Made by a program: the position numbers and the translations under genes. This document shows positions 32,382 to 41,775 of a stretch of DNA of 64,000 bases, piece by piece; position 1 is the first letter of the stretch; each line of letters opens with the position of its first letter. The notes beneath the pieces were generated by a model that worked only from the letters and a program-made list of their open reading frames with translations, did not search any database and was not told the DNA's origin. Origin of the DNA: Amycolatopsis jejuensis (GTDB taxonomy: Bacteria; Actinomycetota; Actinomycetes; Mycobacteriales; Pseudonocardiaceae); the NCBI RefSeq assembly GCF_000717335.1, contig NZ_JNYZ01000011.1, positions 62,001-126,000 of the forward strand, given 5' to 3'.

Positions 32382-32795
32382 ATGTCCCCGGTCTCCAAAC
32401 CGGCTCCGGTGCCCGGCCGGCGTTCGACGAAGCAGCGGGCGGCGGTGGTGGACCTGCTGAACGCCGTCGACGACTTCCGCTCCGCCCAGGAGCTGCACGA
32501 CGAACTGCGCAAGCGCGGCGACGGCATCGGCCTGACGACCGTGTACCGGACACTGCAGTCGCTCTCCGAGGCCGGCGAGATCGACGTCCTGCGCACCGAC
32601 TCCGGCGAGGCCATCTATCGCCGTTGTTCGTCACACCATCACCACCACCTCGTGTGCCGGGTGTGCGGCCGAACCGTGGAGGTGGAGGGTCCGGCGGTGG
32701 AGCGCTGGGCGGAAAAGATCGCGACGGACCACGGGTTCACCGACATCAGCCACACCGTGGAGATCACCGGTACCTGCGCCGAGCACGCGAGCTGA
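32382..32795 (+). CDS. zur: Fur family zinc uptake regulator Zur
   Basis: This 137-aa protein has the winged helix (residues 10-75, with T-T-V-Y-R-T-L-Q-S-L) and the metal domain with S-S-H-H-H-H-H-L-V-C-R-V-C-G at 84-96. ATG 32382 has GGAAGGGA at good spacing; a GTG at 32376 overlapping the ArsR stop is the alternative. The position after an ArsR/SmtB gene is diagnostic of actinobacterial Zur (FurB). One oddity: the structural zinc site is normally two C-x-x-C pairs, but the second pair reads C132-A-E-H135, giving Cys3His. Zur with zinc represses uptake genes, perhaps including the neighbouring permease pair. Confidence 0.92.
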   Translation: MSPVSKPAPVPGRRSTKQRAAVVDLLNAVDDFRSAQELHDELRKRGDGIGLTTVYRTLQSLSEAGEIDVLRTDSGEAIYRRCSSHHHHHLVCRVCGRTVEVEGPAVERWAEKIATDHGFTDISHTVEITGTCAEHAS

Positions 32796-32844
32796 CGTCG
32801 TCGGCGGTCCCCGCTCCGGAAAGGTCGCGCGTGGGCTCCTCCTC

Positions 32845-33768
32845 TCAGTACTCATAGGGATCCTTGGGTGCACTGATGCGCTCGACGGTCGCCGGGACGA
32901 GGTCGGGCGTGTAGCTGTTCGCCTCGGTCGCGGTGCCCGGGACGACCTGCCCGGTGACGCGCAGCCACGTATCGCTCGGGAACCGGTCCGCGCCCTGTTT
33001 GAGATGGACTGTGACCGGTGCCGCGTCGGCCGCGCAGCAGCTGATCACCAGGCGTGCCAACAGGGTTTGGCCTCCCGCGTGGACGACGAAGCCGGAGAGC
33101 TCGACGGTGCGCCCGTTCAATGTGCCGTTGGCATCCCAGCCGGCGCGCGTGACGACCTCGTTCATCGCCATCGGAACCACCGCCCCGGCGGGAAGCGGCG
33201 GGAACGCTGCCGCCGACGTGGTGGCGGCGCTCGCGGGCAGCCGCGCCTCGGTGCGGGTGACGGAATCCGCGCCGAGGGCGGGCGGCGCCACGAGGAAGAC
33301 CGCGAGCACGGGGACGACGAGCAGCCACGCCGAGCGGGCCGGGTGGTGGTGGCCGTGTGTGTCGGTGGCTGGGTGCGTCACGTCGGTGGATAAGCGGGTC
33401 ACGCTGCTGGCTGGGTGGGTCACGTCGGCGGACAGGTGCGTAACGTTGGTGGGTGAGTGGGTCTCGCCGGGTGGATGCGGGGTCGGGTCGGCAGGTGGGG
33501 GCTGTTGCAGCGGGTGCGCGCGGGGATGCTGGTCGGCGGCTGGATTTCCGGTGGGGGCATAGGTTTCCGCTGACTTGGCGGCGCTGCGTGCGGCGAGCAG
33601 GTCGCGGATGACGGCGGCTGCGCCCAGCAGGATCATGACTGCGCCACCCGCGATGATCCATGGTTGCTGGGCCGGTTTGACGTAGCGCAGGTAGTCGCCG
33701 TTGAGCGCGATCTTCACGAGGGCTCCGCCGAGCAGGATGAGGAGGACGTTCTGCGTTTCGCGTCTCAT
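32845..33768 (-). CDS. YcgQ-like/TIGR03943 family membrane protein (putative permease subunit)
   Basis: This 307-aa protein has two N-terminal membrane helices (L-L-I-L-L-G-G-A-L-V-K-I and I-I-A-G-G-A-V-M-I-L-L-G-A), a Pro/His/Thr-rich cytoplasmic linker with five heptads (T-H-x-x-x-x-V, residues 103-137) and H-G-H-H-H at 138-142, a third helix (W-L-L-V-V-P-V-L-A-V-F-L-V-A-P), and a C-terminal domain with V-V-H-A-G-G-Q-T-L-L-A-R and the conserved S-C-C-A-A-D-A. The family works with a YcgR-type permease, encoded immediately upstream with an ATGA overlap, and is often zinc-regulated. The His-rich linker suggests metal binding. The gene converges on zur. Confidence 0.85.
   Translation of the reverse strand: MRRETQNVLLILLGGALVKIALNGDYLRYVKPAQQPWIIAGGAVMILLGAAAVIRDLLAARSAAKSAETYAPTGNPAADQHPRAHPLQQPPPADPTPHPPGETHSPTNVTHLSADVTHPASSVTRLSTDVTHPATDTHGHHHPARSAWLLVVPVLAVFLVAPPALGADSVTRTEARLPASAATTSAAAFPPLPAGAVVPMAMNEVVTRAGWDANGTLNGRTVELSGFVVHAGGQTLLARLVISCCAADAAPVTVHLKQGADRFPSDTWLRVTGQVVPGTATEANSYTPDLVPATVERISAPKDPYEY
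33358..33462. repeat. 21-bp in-frame tandem repeat encoding His/Thr heptads
   Basis: Five 21-bp units encode T-H-S-P-T-N-V, T-H-L-S-A-D-V, T-H-P-A-S-S-V, T-R-L-S-T-D-V and T-H-P-A-T-D-T in the linker of the YcgQ-like protein. Units have diverged but keep the frame and the T-H...V pattern. Confidence 0.85.
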
Positions 33769-34814
33769 CGCACACCACCGAGGAACACCACGCCTGCGAC
33801 GGTGCCGCAAGCGATCGCGACCACAAAGGTGACGGGAGCGAACCGTGCTGCGAACGAGCGGCCGAAAGTGCCTGCTTGCAAGGCGAACAGCTTGACGTCG
33901 ATGGCAGGGCCGACCACCAGGAACACCAGTTTCGGCAGCAATGGCACCGCAGTGAGAGACGCGGCGACGAACGCGTCCGCTTCGCTGCAGAGGGCCAGCA
34001 CCACGGCCAGCGTCGCCATCACCACGATGCCGACGATGACCTGTCCCGCCAATACTTCGAACCACTGTGCGGGCACGAGGACGTTGAGCGAAGCGGAAAT
34101 CAGCGCGCCGAGGACGAGAAACCCGCCGGCTTCAACGAGATCGGTGCGGGCGGTTTCGGCGAAGACACGCCATCGCTGTCCTGGCGCGACATCAGGCAGC
34201 CGGCGCAGCGCGCGTTCGGTGATCCACGACAGTTTGCCCCAGCGCGCCCAGATCCAGCCCATCGCCATGGCCGTGGCGAGTGAGCCGGCGAACCGGGCGA
34301 ACACCATTTCCGGGCGTCCGGGGAAGGCGACTGCCGTGGCCACGAGGACGACCGGGTTCACCGCAGGTGCGGCGAGGAGGAAGGTGAGCGCTGCGGCAGG
34401 CGCGACGCCCTGGCCGATCAGCCGCCGTGCCACCGGGACCGACGCACATTCGCAGCCGGGCAACGCCACTCCGGCGAGCCCCGCGACCCCGACCGCCGCC
34501 AACGCCCGCCGGGGCAGCACCCGTTCCAGCGCGCGGGCGGGCACGAAGGCCGCGATCGCACCGCTGATCAGCACGCCGAGTACGAGGAACGGCAGCGCTT
34601 GCACGCATACCGCGACGAACACGGTCGAGCCGGTGCGGAGAGCGGGCACGTCGAAGAGGTCCTGGAGCCGGCTTTGCGCGAGGATCGCGACGAGCAGCAC
34701 GGCACACAGGATCTCGATCGAGCTGATCCGGAACCGCCGTGTGCGCGGCCGCTCCTGGGTGGCGTTGTTGGAAAGGGTTTCCACGAAGGCGATGATGCCA
34801 GCAGGGTCCGACAA
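33765..34814 (-). CDS. permease of the DUF318/ArsP (YcgR-like) family
   Basis: This 349-aa protein has about eight to ten membrane helices. The hallmark P-G-C-E-C-A-S-V-P-V-A-R-R-L lies near residue 120, and a similar C-S-E-A-D-A-F-V-A occurs in the second half, indicating an internal repeat of the two membrane halves. It pairs with the TIGR03943 protein (stop/start ATGA). Its location next to zur suggests metal or metal-complex transport. The reading frame starts at TTG 34814; no strong ribosome site is visible and a GTG at 34784 is possible, so the start is uncertain. Confidence 0.85.
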   Translation of the reverse strand: MSDPAGIIAFVETLSNNATQERPRTRRFRISSIEILCAVLLVAILAQSRLQDLFDVPALRTGSTVFVAVCVQALPFLVLGVLISGAIAAFVPARALERVLPRRALAAVGVAGLAGVALPGCECASVPVARRLIGQGVAPAAALTFLLAAPAVNPVVLVATAVAFPGRPEMVFARFAGSLATAMAMGWIWARWGKLSWITERALRRLPDVAPGQRWRVFAETARTDLVEAGGFLVLGALISASLNVLVPAQWFEVLAGQVIVGIVVMATLAVVLALCSEADAFVAASLTAVPLLPKLVFLVVGPAIDVKLFALQAGTFGRSFAARFAPVTFVVAIACGTVAGVVFLGGVR

Positions 34815-35253
34815 AACCCCAGCCGCGGGTGGAGTGAGGGGACCCCTCGCGCCGGATTCACGCGGATGTCACCCGATCGGGAGGGAGGAAACGGCGGATT
34901 TCGGGCGAGTGCAGGGGGCGGGAGGGCGACGAGGCGCGGCTAGGGGGTTCGAGGGTGAAAGGTTGGTGGGGGCCGGAGGCCTGGAGGGCGAACACGGCAG
35001 GACCAAGGCTGGCGGCGGTGCGACTGAGCTGATCGCGGGGAAGCGGGGCGGAACGGAGCCCCGCGGAGCGGAGCAGGGCCGAGCGAGCAGAACCAGGCGG
35101 GACAGGTCCGGCGGGCCGGGCTGGCCCGCCGGGACAGGGCCTGGCGGGACAGGGGCCAGCGGAACGGGGTGCAAAGCGACGCGAGCGAAGCCGACGACAA
35201 ATGGGGAACGGCGAGGCCTTGCCGAAGGAGCCCGGAGCGACACCAAACCCCCG
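34815..35253. other. gene-free interval between the permease and the uppS group
   Basis: Nothing convincing is encoded. The minus-strand 125-codon frame is Pro/Ser/Arg-rich and lacks family features. The interval contains a GAGGGG-A-CCCCTC palindrome at 34836-34848 related to the 29.1-kb repeats, and a strong hairpin at 35108-35132. The promoter of the permease pair should lie near 34820-34880; no clear Zur box is visible. Confidence 0.6.
35108..35132 (-). terminator. hairpin terminator downstream of the era-recO-uppS side genes
   Basis: A perfect 10-bp GC stem (CCGGCGGGCC at 35108-35117, complement 35123-35132) with a 5-nt loop lies about 120 bp past the stop of the last gene of the leftward group. 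There is no T-tract. Confidence 0.55.
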
Positions 35254-35673
35254 TCAGGCGTCCACCCCGGGAAGTTCCGTCCGCAGTTGCGAAGCCGTTG
35301 ACACCACCAGCATCAGCAACGTTCCCAGCGGTGACGGGTCCATTCCTTCCGCCGGGAATGCATAGCGCAGCGTCACATCCACCCCCCGGTCCGTGTGACC
35401 CACGCCCAGCGTGCCGAACAGGCCCTGTCCTGCCCGCTCGGCCACTGCGACGGCCAGTGCGGGGTCATCGGGGAGGTCCCAGGCCACCACGCAGGTCAGG
35501 CTGAGCACCGTGAGCCCGTCGGCAAGGCGGGTGGCCTGGATGACGCACGGGACGTCCGCGTGGGAGAACGTGATTGCGCCGTCGTCGTCGACGTGGACTT
35601 CCAGGTATCGCTCCAGCGCTTCCCGTGCGGCGGTCAGCAGGGCGCCGGTTTCGGCGGCTTCCGTTGTGCTCAT
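35254..35673 (-). CDS. conserved YbjN-like protein (Rv2360c-type), unknown function
   Basis: This 139-aa soluble protein begins [10 protein letters not shown] and has an alternating helix/strand pattern with [17 protein letters not shown] and [12 protein letters not shown], resembling the YbjN/type III chaperone-like fold. The ATG at 35673 overlaps the uppS stop as ATGA, so translation is coupled. The same position relative to uppS is occupied by Rv2360c in M. tuberculosis; equivalence is inferred from synteny. No catalytic residues are evident. Confidence 0.8.
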   Translation of the reverse strand: MSTTEAAETGALLTAAREALERYLEVHVDDDGAITFSHADVPCVIQATRLADGLTVLSLTCVVAWDLPDDPALAVAVAERAGQGLFGTLGVGHTDRGVDVTLRYAFPAEGMDPSPLGTLLMLVVSTASQLRTELPGVDA

Positions 35674-36488
35674 GCCGGGCCTCCTGCTTGGTCCACTGCG
35701 GCGCCGAAACGGCGGTCTCGTTTGGCGAACTCCAGGCATGCGCGCCACAGATGAGTGCGGTCGAAGTCCGGGAACAGTGTGTCCTGGTACACCATTTCCG
35801 CGTACGCCGATTGCCACACCAGGAAGTTCGACGTGCGCTGCTCCCCCGATGGGCGCAGGAACAGGTCCACGTCAGGCATTTCCGGCTGGTACAGGTACTT
35901 CCCGATGGTGCGCTCGTCGATCTTGTCCGGGTTGATCTTGCCCGCTGCCACGTCCTGGCCGATGCGGCGCATGGCGTCGCCCAGTTCGGCGCGGCCGCCG
36001 TAGTTCACGCACATCGTCATGTTGAGCTTGGTGTTGTTCTTCGTCTTCTCTTCGGCGACCTGCAGTTCCTTGATCACGCTCGCCCACAGCTTCGGCCGCC
36101 GTCCCGCCCAGCGGATGCGGACGCCGATCGAGCCGAGGTAGTCGACCTGGCGGCGGATGGTGTCGCGGTTGAAGCCCATCAGGAACCGCACTTCTTCCGG
36201 GCTGCGCTTCCAGTTCTCCGTCGAGAACGCGTACACCGAAAGCCACTTCACGCCGAGCTCGACCGCGCCGCTCGCGACGTCGATCATCACCGCCTCGCCG
36301 CGTTTGTGGCCCTCGATCCGGGGCAGGCCGCGCTGGTTGGCCCAGCGGCCGTTGCCGTCCATGACGAGGGCGACGTGCTTCGGCACCAGGTCCGCGGGGA
36401 TTTCCGGCGGTTTCGCCCCGGACGGATGCGGATCCGGCGCCCGCAGCTCGTACCCCGGCGACGCGGTCGCCCGTCCCCTGCGCAGCAC
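35670..36488 (-). CDS. uppS: isoprenyl transferase (undecaprenyl/decaprenyl diphosphate synthase)
   Basis: This 272-aa cis-prenyltransferase makes the lipid carrier for cell-wall synthesis. Motifs: [12 protein letters not shown] with the catalytic Asp near residue 44, [16 protein letters not shown], and the C-terminal [18 protein letters not shown]. The length and motifs match the long-chain actinobacterial enzyme (Rv2361c type). It follows recO by 28 bp and is coupled to the YbjN-like gene. Confidence 0.95.
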   Translation of the reverse strand: MLRRGRATASPGYELRAPDPHPSGAKPPEIPADLVPKHVALVMDGNGRWANQRGLPRIEGHKRGEAVMIDVASGAVELGVKWLSVYAFSTENWKRSPEEVRFLMGFNRDTIRRQVDYLGSIGVRIRWAGRRPKLWASVIKELQVAEEKTKNNTKLNMTMCVNYGGRAELGDAMRRIGQDVAAGKINPDKIDERTIGKYLYQPEMPDVDLFLRPSGEQRTSNFLVWQSAYAEMVYQDTLFPDFDRTHLWRACLEFAKRDRRFGAAVDQAGGPA

Positions 36489-36516
36489 TTCGCGGCCTCC
36501 CGAACGAGTGGACTTC

Positions 36517-37293
36517 CTACCCGGCCGACCCTACTGGGCCCGGCCCGGCGGTCTCCCGAGCCCGCCGCTCCACGAGCGGCAGCGACCGCAGCTGCCGTTC
36601 CAGATGCCACTGCAGATGCGCCGCGACCAGGCCGGATGCGTCCCGGCGGGTGATCCCCGGCGCGGCCTCGGCGACCGGCCACTCCCCGTGCAGCAACGCG
36701 TCCAGCAGGGTGAGCACCTCGGGCGCGGGATGCACCGACCCGGCGATCCGGCAGTCCGGGCACATCGAACCGCCCGCGGCGACGTTGAACGCGGCGTGCG
36801 GACCCGGCAGGCCGCACCGGGCGCATTCGGTGATCGCGGGCGCCCAGCCGGCGTACGCCATCGCGCGCAGGAAGAACGCGTCGAGCACCAGTGACGCGTC
36901 CCGCTCCCCCGCGGCCAGCGCGCGCAATGCGCCCACGACCAGCAGGTACAGCTTCAGTACCGGCTCACCCTCTTCGGCCGACAGCCGGTCGGCCGTCTCC
37001 GCGATGGCGCTCGCCGCGGTGTAGCGCTGGTAGTCGGCGACCAGCGGCAGCGCGAACGCGTCCACGGTCTCGACCTGGGTGATCACGTCCAGTGAACGCC
37101 CGGGGTAGAACTGCACGTCCACGTGCCCGAACGGCTCCAGCCGCGCCCCGAACCGCGACGACGTGCGCCGGACGCCCTTCGCCACGGCGCGGACCTTGCC
37201 GTGCCGCCGCGTGATCAGCGTGACGATCCGGTCGGCCTCGCCGAGCTTGTGCGTGCGCAGCACCACCCCGGTGTCGCGGTAGAGGTTCACCAC
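36517..37293 (-). CDS. recO: DNA repair protein RecO
   Basis: This 258-aa protein has the N-terminal OB fold ([20 protein letters not shown]), [10 protein letters not shown], and a C-terminal helical domain with a zinc finger formed by C-A-R-C near 160 and C-P-D-C near 178. RecO loads RecA on SSB-coated DNA in recombinational repair. Gene order recO-uppS is the actinobacterial standard. Confidence 0.95.
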   Translation of the reverse strand: MVNLYRDTGVVLRTHKLGEADRIVTLITRRHGKVRAVAKGVRRTSSRFGARLEPFGHVDVQFYPGRSLDVITQVETVDAFALPLVADYQRYTAASAIAETADRLSAEEGEPVLKLYLLVVGALRALAAGERDASLVLDAFFLRAMAYAGWAPAITECARCGLPGPHAAFNVAAGGSMCPDCRIAGSVHPAPEVLTLLDALLHGEWPVAEAAPGITRRDASGLVAAHLQWHLERQLRSLPLVERRARETAGPGPVGSAG

Positions 37294-37342
37294 CCCGACA
37301 TCGTCCCACTTCGCAGGCGATGCCGGGGCGGGACACCCTGGT

Positions 37343-37762
37343 TCAGCAGTAATACCCGGTGCAGTACCGGTGCACCTCGGCCGCGGCGGTCAGCCCGATG
37401 ATCAGGAACACGATGCCGAGCACCCATGCGACGGCACCGATGACGGTCGCGACGAGGCACAGCGTCTTCGTGGTGTCCGAGGCCTGCTGGGCCATCGCGT
37501 AGTTGCCCTGCATCTTGTACGTCTGGACTTCGTTCGACTTCATGATCGCGAAGATCGCGATGATCCACATCAGGAAGATGCAGCCGATCGCCCAGCCCTT
37601 GTAGTCCTTGATGGCGTTGGGGTCTCCGCCGGGCATCCCGTAGCCGGGCTGGCCGTACGGCTGCCCGTAAGGCTGGCCATACGGAGGCATCCCGCTGTAA
37701 GACTGCTGCGCGTACGGCTGCTGCCCGTAAGGCTGCTGGGGCTGTCCGTAGGGATTGGTCAC
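37343..37762 (-). CDS. CD225/dispanin family membrane protein, copy 1
   Basis: This 139-aa protein has an N-terminal Pro/Tyr/Gly/Gln-rich tail with repeated P-Y-G-Q units (residues 4-45), then the dispanin core: a first membrane segment (W-A-I-G-C-I-F-L-M-W-I-I-A-I-F-A-I), the linker S-N-E-V-Q-T-Y-K-M-Q-G-N-Y-A-M-A-Q-Q-A-S, and a second segment. Bacterial dispanins are small membrane proteins of unknown function. It forms a group with a DUF2752 gene and a second dispanin between recO and era. Confidence 0.85.
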   Translation of the reverse strand: MTNPYGQPQQPYGQQPYAQQSYSGMPPYGQPYGQPYGQPGYGMPGGDPNAIKDYKGWAIGCIFLMWIIAIFAIMKSNEVQTYKMQGNYAMAQQASDTTKTLCLVATVIGAVAWVLGIVFLIIGLTAAAEVHRYCTGYYC

Positions 37763-37837
37763 GGTGGGTTCCCCCGAGTTTCTCGTACCGACAGTGATCG
37801 CGCGGGAGCGTACCCCGTCACGGAAAACGCGGCGAAC

Positions 37838-38275
37838 TCAGACGAACAAGCCGGAAAACGGGGCGAACGGCAGGTTGCGTACCACGAACCACAGCGAGAA
37901 CACCACGGCCACCACGTGCGGCGTCCAGCGCCACTGCAGCCACGTCCGGATCGGGTGACCCCGCACGCGACCCAGCGTCCACGCCACCCCGCTCCACGCG
38001 AACAGCCCGACGAACACCAGCGCGACGGCGTTGTAGTGCAGTGCCGCGGGAAAATCGCCGTGCAGCAAGCTGTATGCCATCCGGAGGCCGCCGCAGCCGG
38101 GGCAGTCGATGCCGAAGAGCAGCTTGGTGGGACACACCGGAAGCGGGCCGCCGGGCGTCGTCGGATCACCCAGCCACACCGCCACGCACGCGACGCCGAG
38201 CCCACCGACTACCGCGGCCGGAGCGGCGAGCGCACGGGCGACCCCGGGTGCTCCAGGGTGGCTCAATGCACCCAC
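37838..38275 (-). CDS. DUF2752 family membrane protein
   Basis: This 145-aa protein contains the DUF2752 core C-P-T-K-L-L-F-G-I-D-C-P-G-C-G-G-L-R-M, followed by L-L-H-G-D-F-P-A-A-L-H-Y-N, plus three or four membrane helices. The conserved Cys cluster is characteristic, though its role is unknown. A GTG at 38275 (overlapping the end of the second dispanin gene by 13 bp) is the most upstream plausible start; a TTG at 38266 is an alternative. The longer frame to 38665 is antisense-like sequence in the dispanin gene. Confidence 0.8.
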   Translation of the reverse strand: MGALSHPGAPGVARALAAPAAVVGGLGVACVAVWLGDPTTPGGPLPVCPTKLLFGIDCPGCGGLRMAYSLLHGDFPAALHYNAVALVFVGLFAWSGVAWTLGRVRGHPIRTWLQWRWTPHVVAVVFSLWFVVRNLPFAPFSGLFV

Positions 38276-38595
38276 CAGATCGCCCGTCCCGCGACGAGCA
38301 GCACGATCAGCACCACCAGCAGGTACACCCCGATCAGGATGGCGATGCTGAGCGCAGACCACATCGCCCACTTGCGGGCCTCGTCCGCGGCCTGGTGCGC
38401 TTCCGCCGCGAAACCCTGGTACCACAGGGTGTTCACCTGGCTCGCCTTCACGATTGCGACGATGCCCAGCGGCAGGCAGCAGAAGACGGTGGCGAGGATC
38501 GCCCACACCAGGTTGCTGTCCGGCGGCGGGTAGTACCCGTACGGGCGGGGCGGGTACGGACCATAGGGCCCAGGCGGCGGGTACGGGCCGGTCAT
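38263..38595 (-). CDS. CD225/dispanin family membrane protein, copy 2
   Basis: This 110-aa protein has a Pro/Tyr/Gly-rich head (G-P-Y-P-P-P-G-P-Y-G-P-Y-P-P), a first membrane helix ending C-C-L-P-L-G-I-V-A-I-V-K-A-S-Q-V, the dispanin linker with A-A-E-A-H-Q-A-A-D-E-A-R-K-W, and a second helix. It overlaps the DUF2752 gene, so the two are probably produced together. Together with copy 1 it encloses that gene. Function is unknown in bacteria. Confidence 0.85.
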   Translation of the reverse strand: MTGPYPPPGPYGPYPPRPYGYYPPPDSNLVWAILATVFCCLPLGIVAIVKASQVNTLWYQGFAAEAHQAADEARKWAMWSALSIAILIGVYLLVVLIVLLVAGRAIWWVH

Positions 38596-38661
38596 GCGGT
38601 TCCCCTCGGCGATCGGCGGCGGTCCGGGAAGACGCTACCCGGCAAACCGGGCATCCGTGGG

Positions 38662-39561
38662 TCAAAAGCCAAGACGGCGCAGTTGTTTCGGGTCACGCTG
38701 CCAGTCCTTGGCCACTTTCACGTGCAGGTCGAGGTACACCTTCGAGCCCAGCAGCCGCTCGATGTGCTGGCGTGCGGTCGCCCCCACCTCGCGCAGCCGC
38801 TCGCCCTTGTGCCCGAGGATGATCCCCTTCTGGCTGGGCCGTTCCACGTACAGCAGCGCGTGCACGTCGATGAGGTCGTCCCGGTCTTCCCGCGGCAGCA
38901 TCTCCTCGACGGTCACGGCAATGGAGTGCGGCAGCTCGTCGCGCACGCCCTCCAGCGCGGCCTCGCGGATCAGCTCGGCGACCAGCGTCTGCTCGGGCTC
39001 GTCGGTGAGCTCGCCACCCGGGTACAACTGTGGTCCCTCGGGCAGCCGCTGCACCAGCAGGTCGGCGACCGTCTGCACCTGGAAACCGTCCACAGCGGAC
39101 ACCGGGACGAGGTCGGTGAAGTCCATTACCTGCTGCAGCGCAAGCAACTGCTCGGCGACCTGCTCGGGCTTCACCAGGTCGGTCTTCGTGACGACCCCGA
39201 GCACCGGCGTACGCCGCGCGATCTTCTTCAGCTCCGCGGCGATGAACCGGTCGCCGGGACCGATTTTCTCGTTCGCGGGCACGCACAACCCGACGACGTC
39301 CACTTCGGACCACGTCTCGTGCACGACGTCGTTGAGCCGCTGGCCGAGCAGCGTGCGCGGGCGGTGCAGGCCGGGCGTGTCGATGATCACGAGCTGCGCG
39401 TCCTCGCGGTGCACGATGCCGCGGATGGCGTGCCGGGTGGTCTGCGGCTTGCTGGACGTGATCGCGACCTTCGTGCCGACGAGCGCGTTCGTGAGCGTGG
39501 ACTTCCCCGCGTTGGGCCGCCCGACGAAACAGGCGAAGCCGGACCGGTGCGGCCCGGTCAC
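38662..39561 (-). CDS. era: GTPase Era
   Basis: Era binds the 16S rRNA 3' end and helps 30S assembly. This 299-aa protein has G1 G-R-P-N-A-G-K-S-T-L, G3 D-T-P-G-L-H-R-P, G4 T-K-T-D-L-V and a C-terminal KH domain (L-R-E-V-G-A-T-A-R-Q-H-I-E, L-D-L-H-V-K-V-A-K-D-W). The GTG start overlaps the stop of the deaminase-like gene as GTGA. The order ybeY, CBS protein, deaminase-like, era is conserved in actinobacteria. Confidence 0.96.
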   Translation of the reverse strand: MTGPHRSGFACFVGRPNAGKSTLTNALVGTKVAITSSKPQTTRHAIRGIVHREDAQLVIIDTPGLHRPRTLLGQRLNDVVHETWSEVDVVGLCVPANEKIGPGDRFIAAELKKIARRTPVLGVVTKTDLVKPEQVAEQLLALQQVMDFTDLVPVSAVDGFQVQTVADLLVQRLPEGPQLYPGGELTDEPEQTLVAELIREAALEGVRDELPHSIAVTVEEMLPREDRDDLIDVHALLYVERPSQKGIILGHKGERLREVGATARQHIERLLGSKVYLDLHVKVAKDWQRDPKQLRRLGF

Positions 39562-39888
39562 GGACGCAGCACCTCGACCACCGCACCGGCCGGGTCGGCG
39601 AAGATGATCGGCGCCGCCTTGGTGACGTCGCGGACCGCGTGCACGGACGCCTCGGCCACCAGCGCGTCGGCGGTCACCACGGCCGCTGCTTCAAGCCCTT
39701 CGGCACCGCTGGACAACGCCGCGGCGACAGCTGCCTGCACGGCGGTGAGCTGGAACGACGGCTGCTCGACGGTGGCGGCGGCGTACGTGCGGCCGTCGCT
39801 GTCGCGGACCGCGGCGCCTTCCGCCGCACCGGTGCGGGCGCGGGCCGAGCGGGCCAGCGTGACCAGCTTCTGGTCCTCGGCGTCGAGG

Positions 39889-39896
<8 letters not shown>
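39558..39896 (-). CDS. cytidine deaminase-like fold protein without a zinc site (Rv2365c-type)
   Basis: This 112-aa protein resembles the cytidine deaminase fold (K-L-V-T-L-A-R-S-A-R-A-R-T-G-A, then Q-L-T-A-V-Q-A-A-V-A-A-A-L-S). The catalytic H/C-A-E and P-C-x-x-C zinc motifs are absent, so it cannot be an ordinary deaminase. It lies between the CBS-domain protein and era with overlaps on both sides, exactly where M. tuberculosis has Rv2365c. A non-catalytic role linked to ribosome assembly or membrane proteins is possible but unproven. Confidence 0.75.
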
Positions 39897-41217
<1,321 letters not shown>

Positions 41218-41223
41218 GGTGTC

Positions 41224-41775
41224 CTAGGGCGTTTCCCCGGGCGGCGGCGCATCGAGCCCGGCGATACCGAGGACGCGGTCGTCGGCGTCGCGCTGCGCGT
41301 CGCGGGCCTCGAGCGCGGCGACCGCGGACTGGAACTCGCCGAGAATGCGCTTCTGGAGCCCGAACATCTCGCGTTCCTCGGCGGGTTCGGCGTGGTCGTA
41401 GCCGAGGAGGTGCAGGCAGCCGTGGACGGTGAGCAGGTGCAGCTCGTCGATCAGCGCGTGCCCCGCGGTTTTCGCCTGGTCCTTCGCGAACGCCGGGCAC
41501 AGCACGATGTCGCCGAGCAGCGCCGGGGACGAGTCGGGCGCGTCGGGGCGGCGGGACGAGTCGAGCTCGTCCATCGGGAACGCCATGACGTCGGTGGGCC
41601 CCGGCAGGTCCATCCAGCGTTCGTGGAGGTCTTCCATCACGTCGAGGGTGACGAGCAGGACGGACAGCTCGGCGATCGGGCTGACCTCCATCTTGTCGAG
41701 CGTGAACCGCGCGGCGGACACGATGGACGCCTCGTCGACGTCGACGCCGGACTCGTTGGCGATCTCGATGCTCAT
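41224..41775 (-). CDS. ybeY: endoribonuclease/rRNA maturation factor YbeY
   Basis: This 183-aa protein has the UPF0054 zinc motif [11 protein letters not shown] near residue 120 and the upstream P-T-D-V-M-A-F-P. YbeY takes part in 16S rRNA 3' end maturation and ribosome quality control. ATG 41775 ([10 protein letters not shown]) overlaps the phoH stop as ATGA, the usual coupling of the two genes. The longer frame to 41835 is phoH sequence in another frame. Confidence 0.94.
   Translation of the reverse strand: MSIEIANESGVDVDEASIVSAARFTLDKMEVSPIAELSVLLVTLDVMEDLHERWMDLPGPTDVMAFPMDELDSSRRPDAPDSSPALLGDIVLCPAFAKDQAKTAGHALIDELHLLTVHGCLHLLGYDHAEPAEEREMFGLQKRILGEFQSAVAALEARDAQRDADDRVLGIAGLDAPPPGETP

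Noticed and set aside
34815..35253. 125-aa minus-strand protein in the permease/uppS interval
   Set aside because: Composition is Pro/Ser/Arg-biased, with no ribosome site, motifs or conserved neighbours; it looks like non-coding GC-rich DNA.
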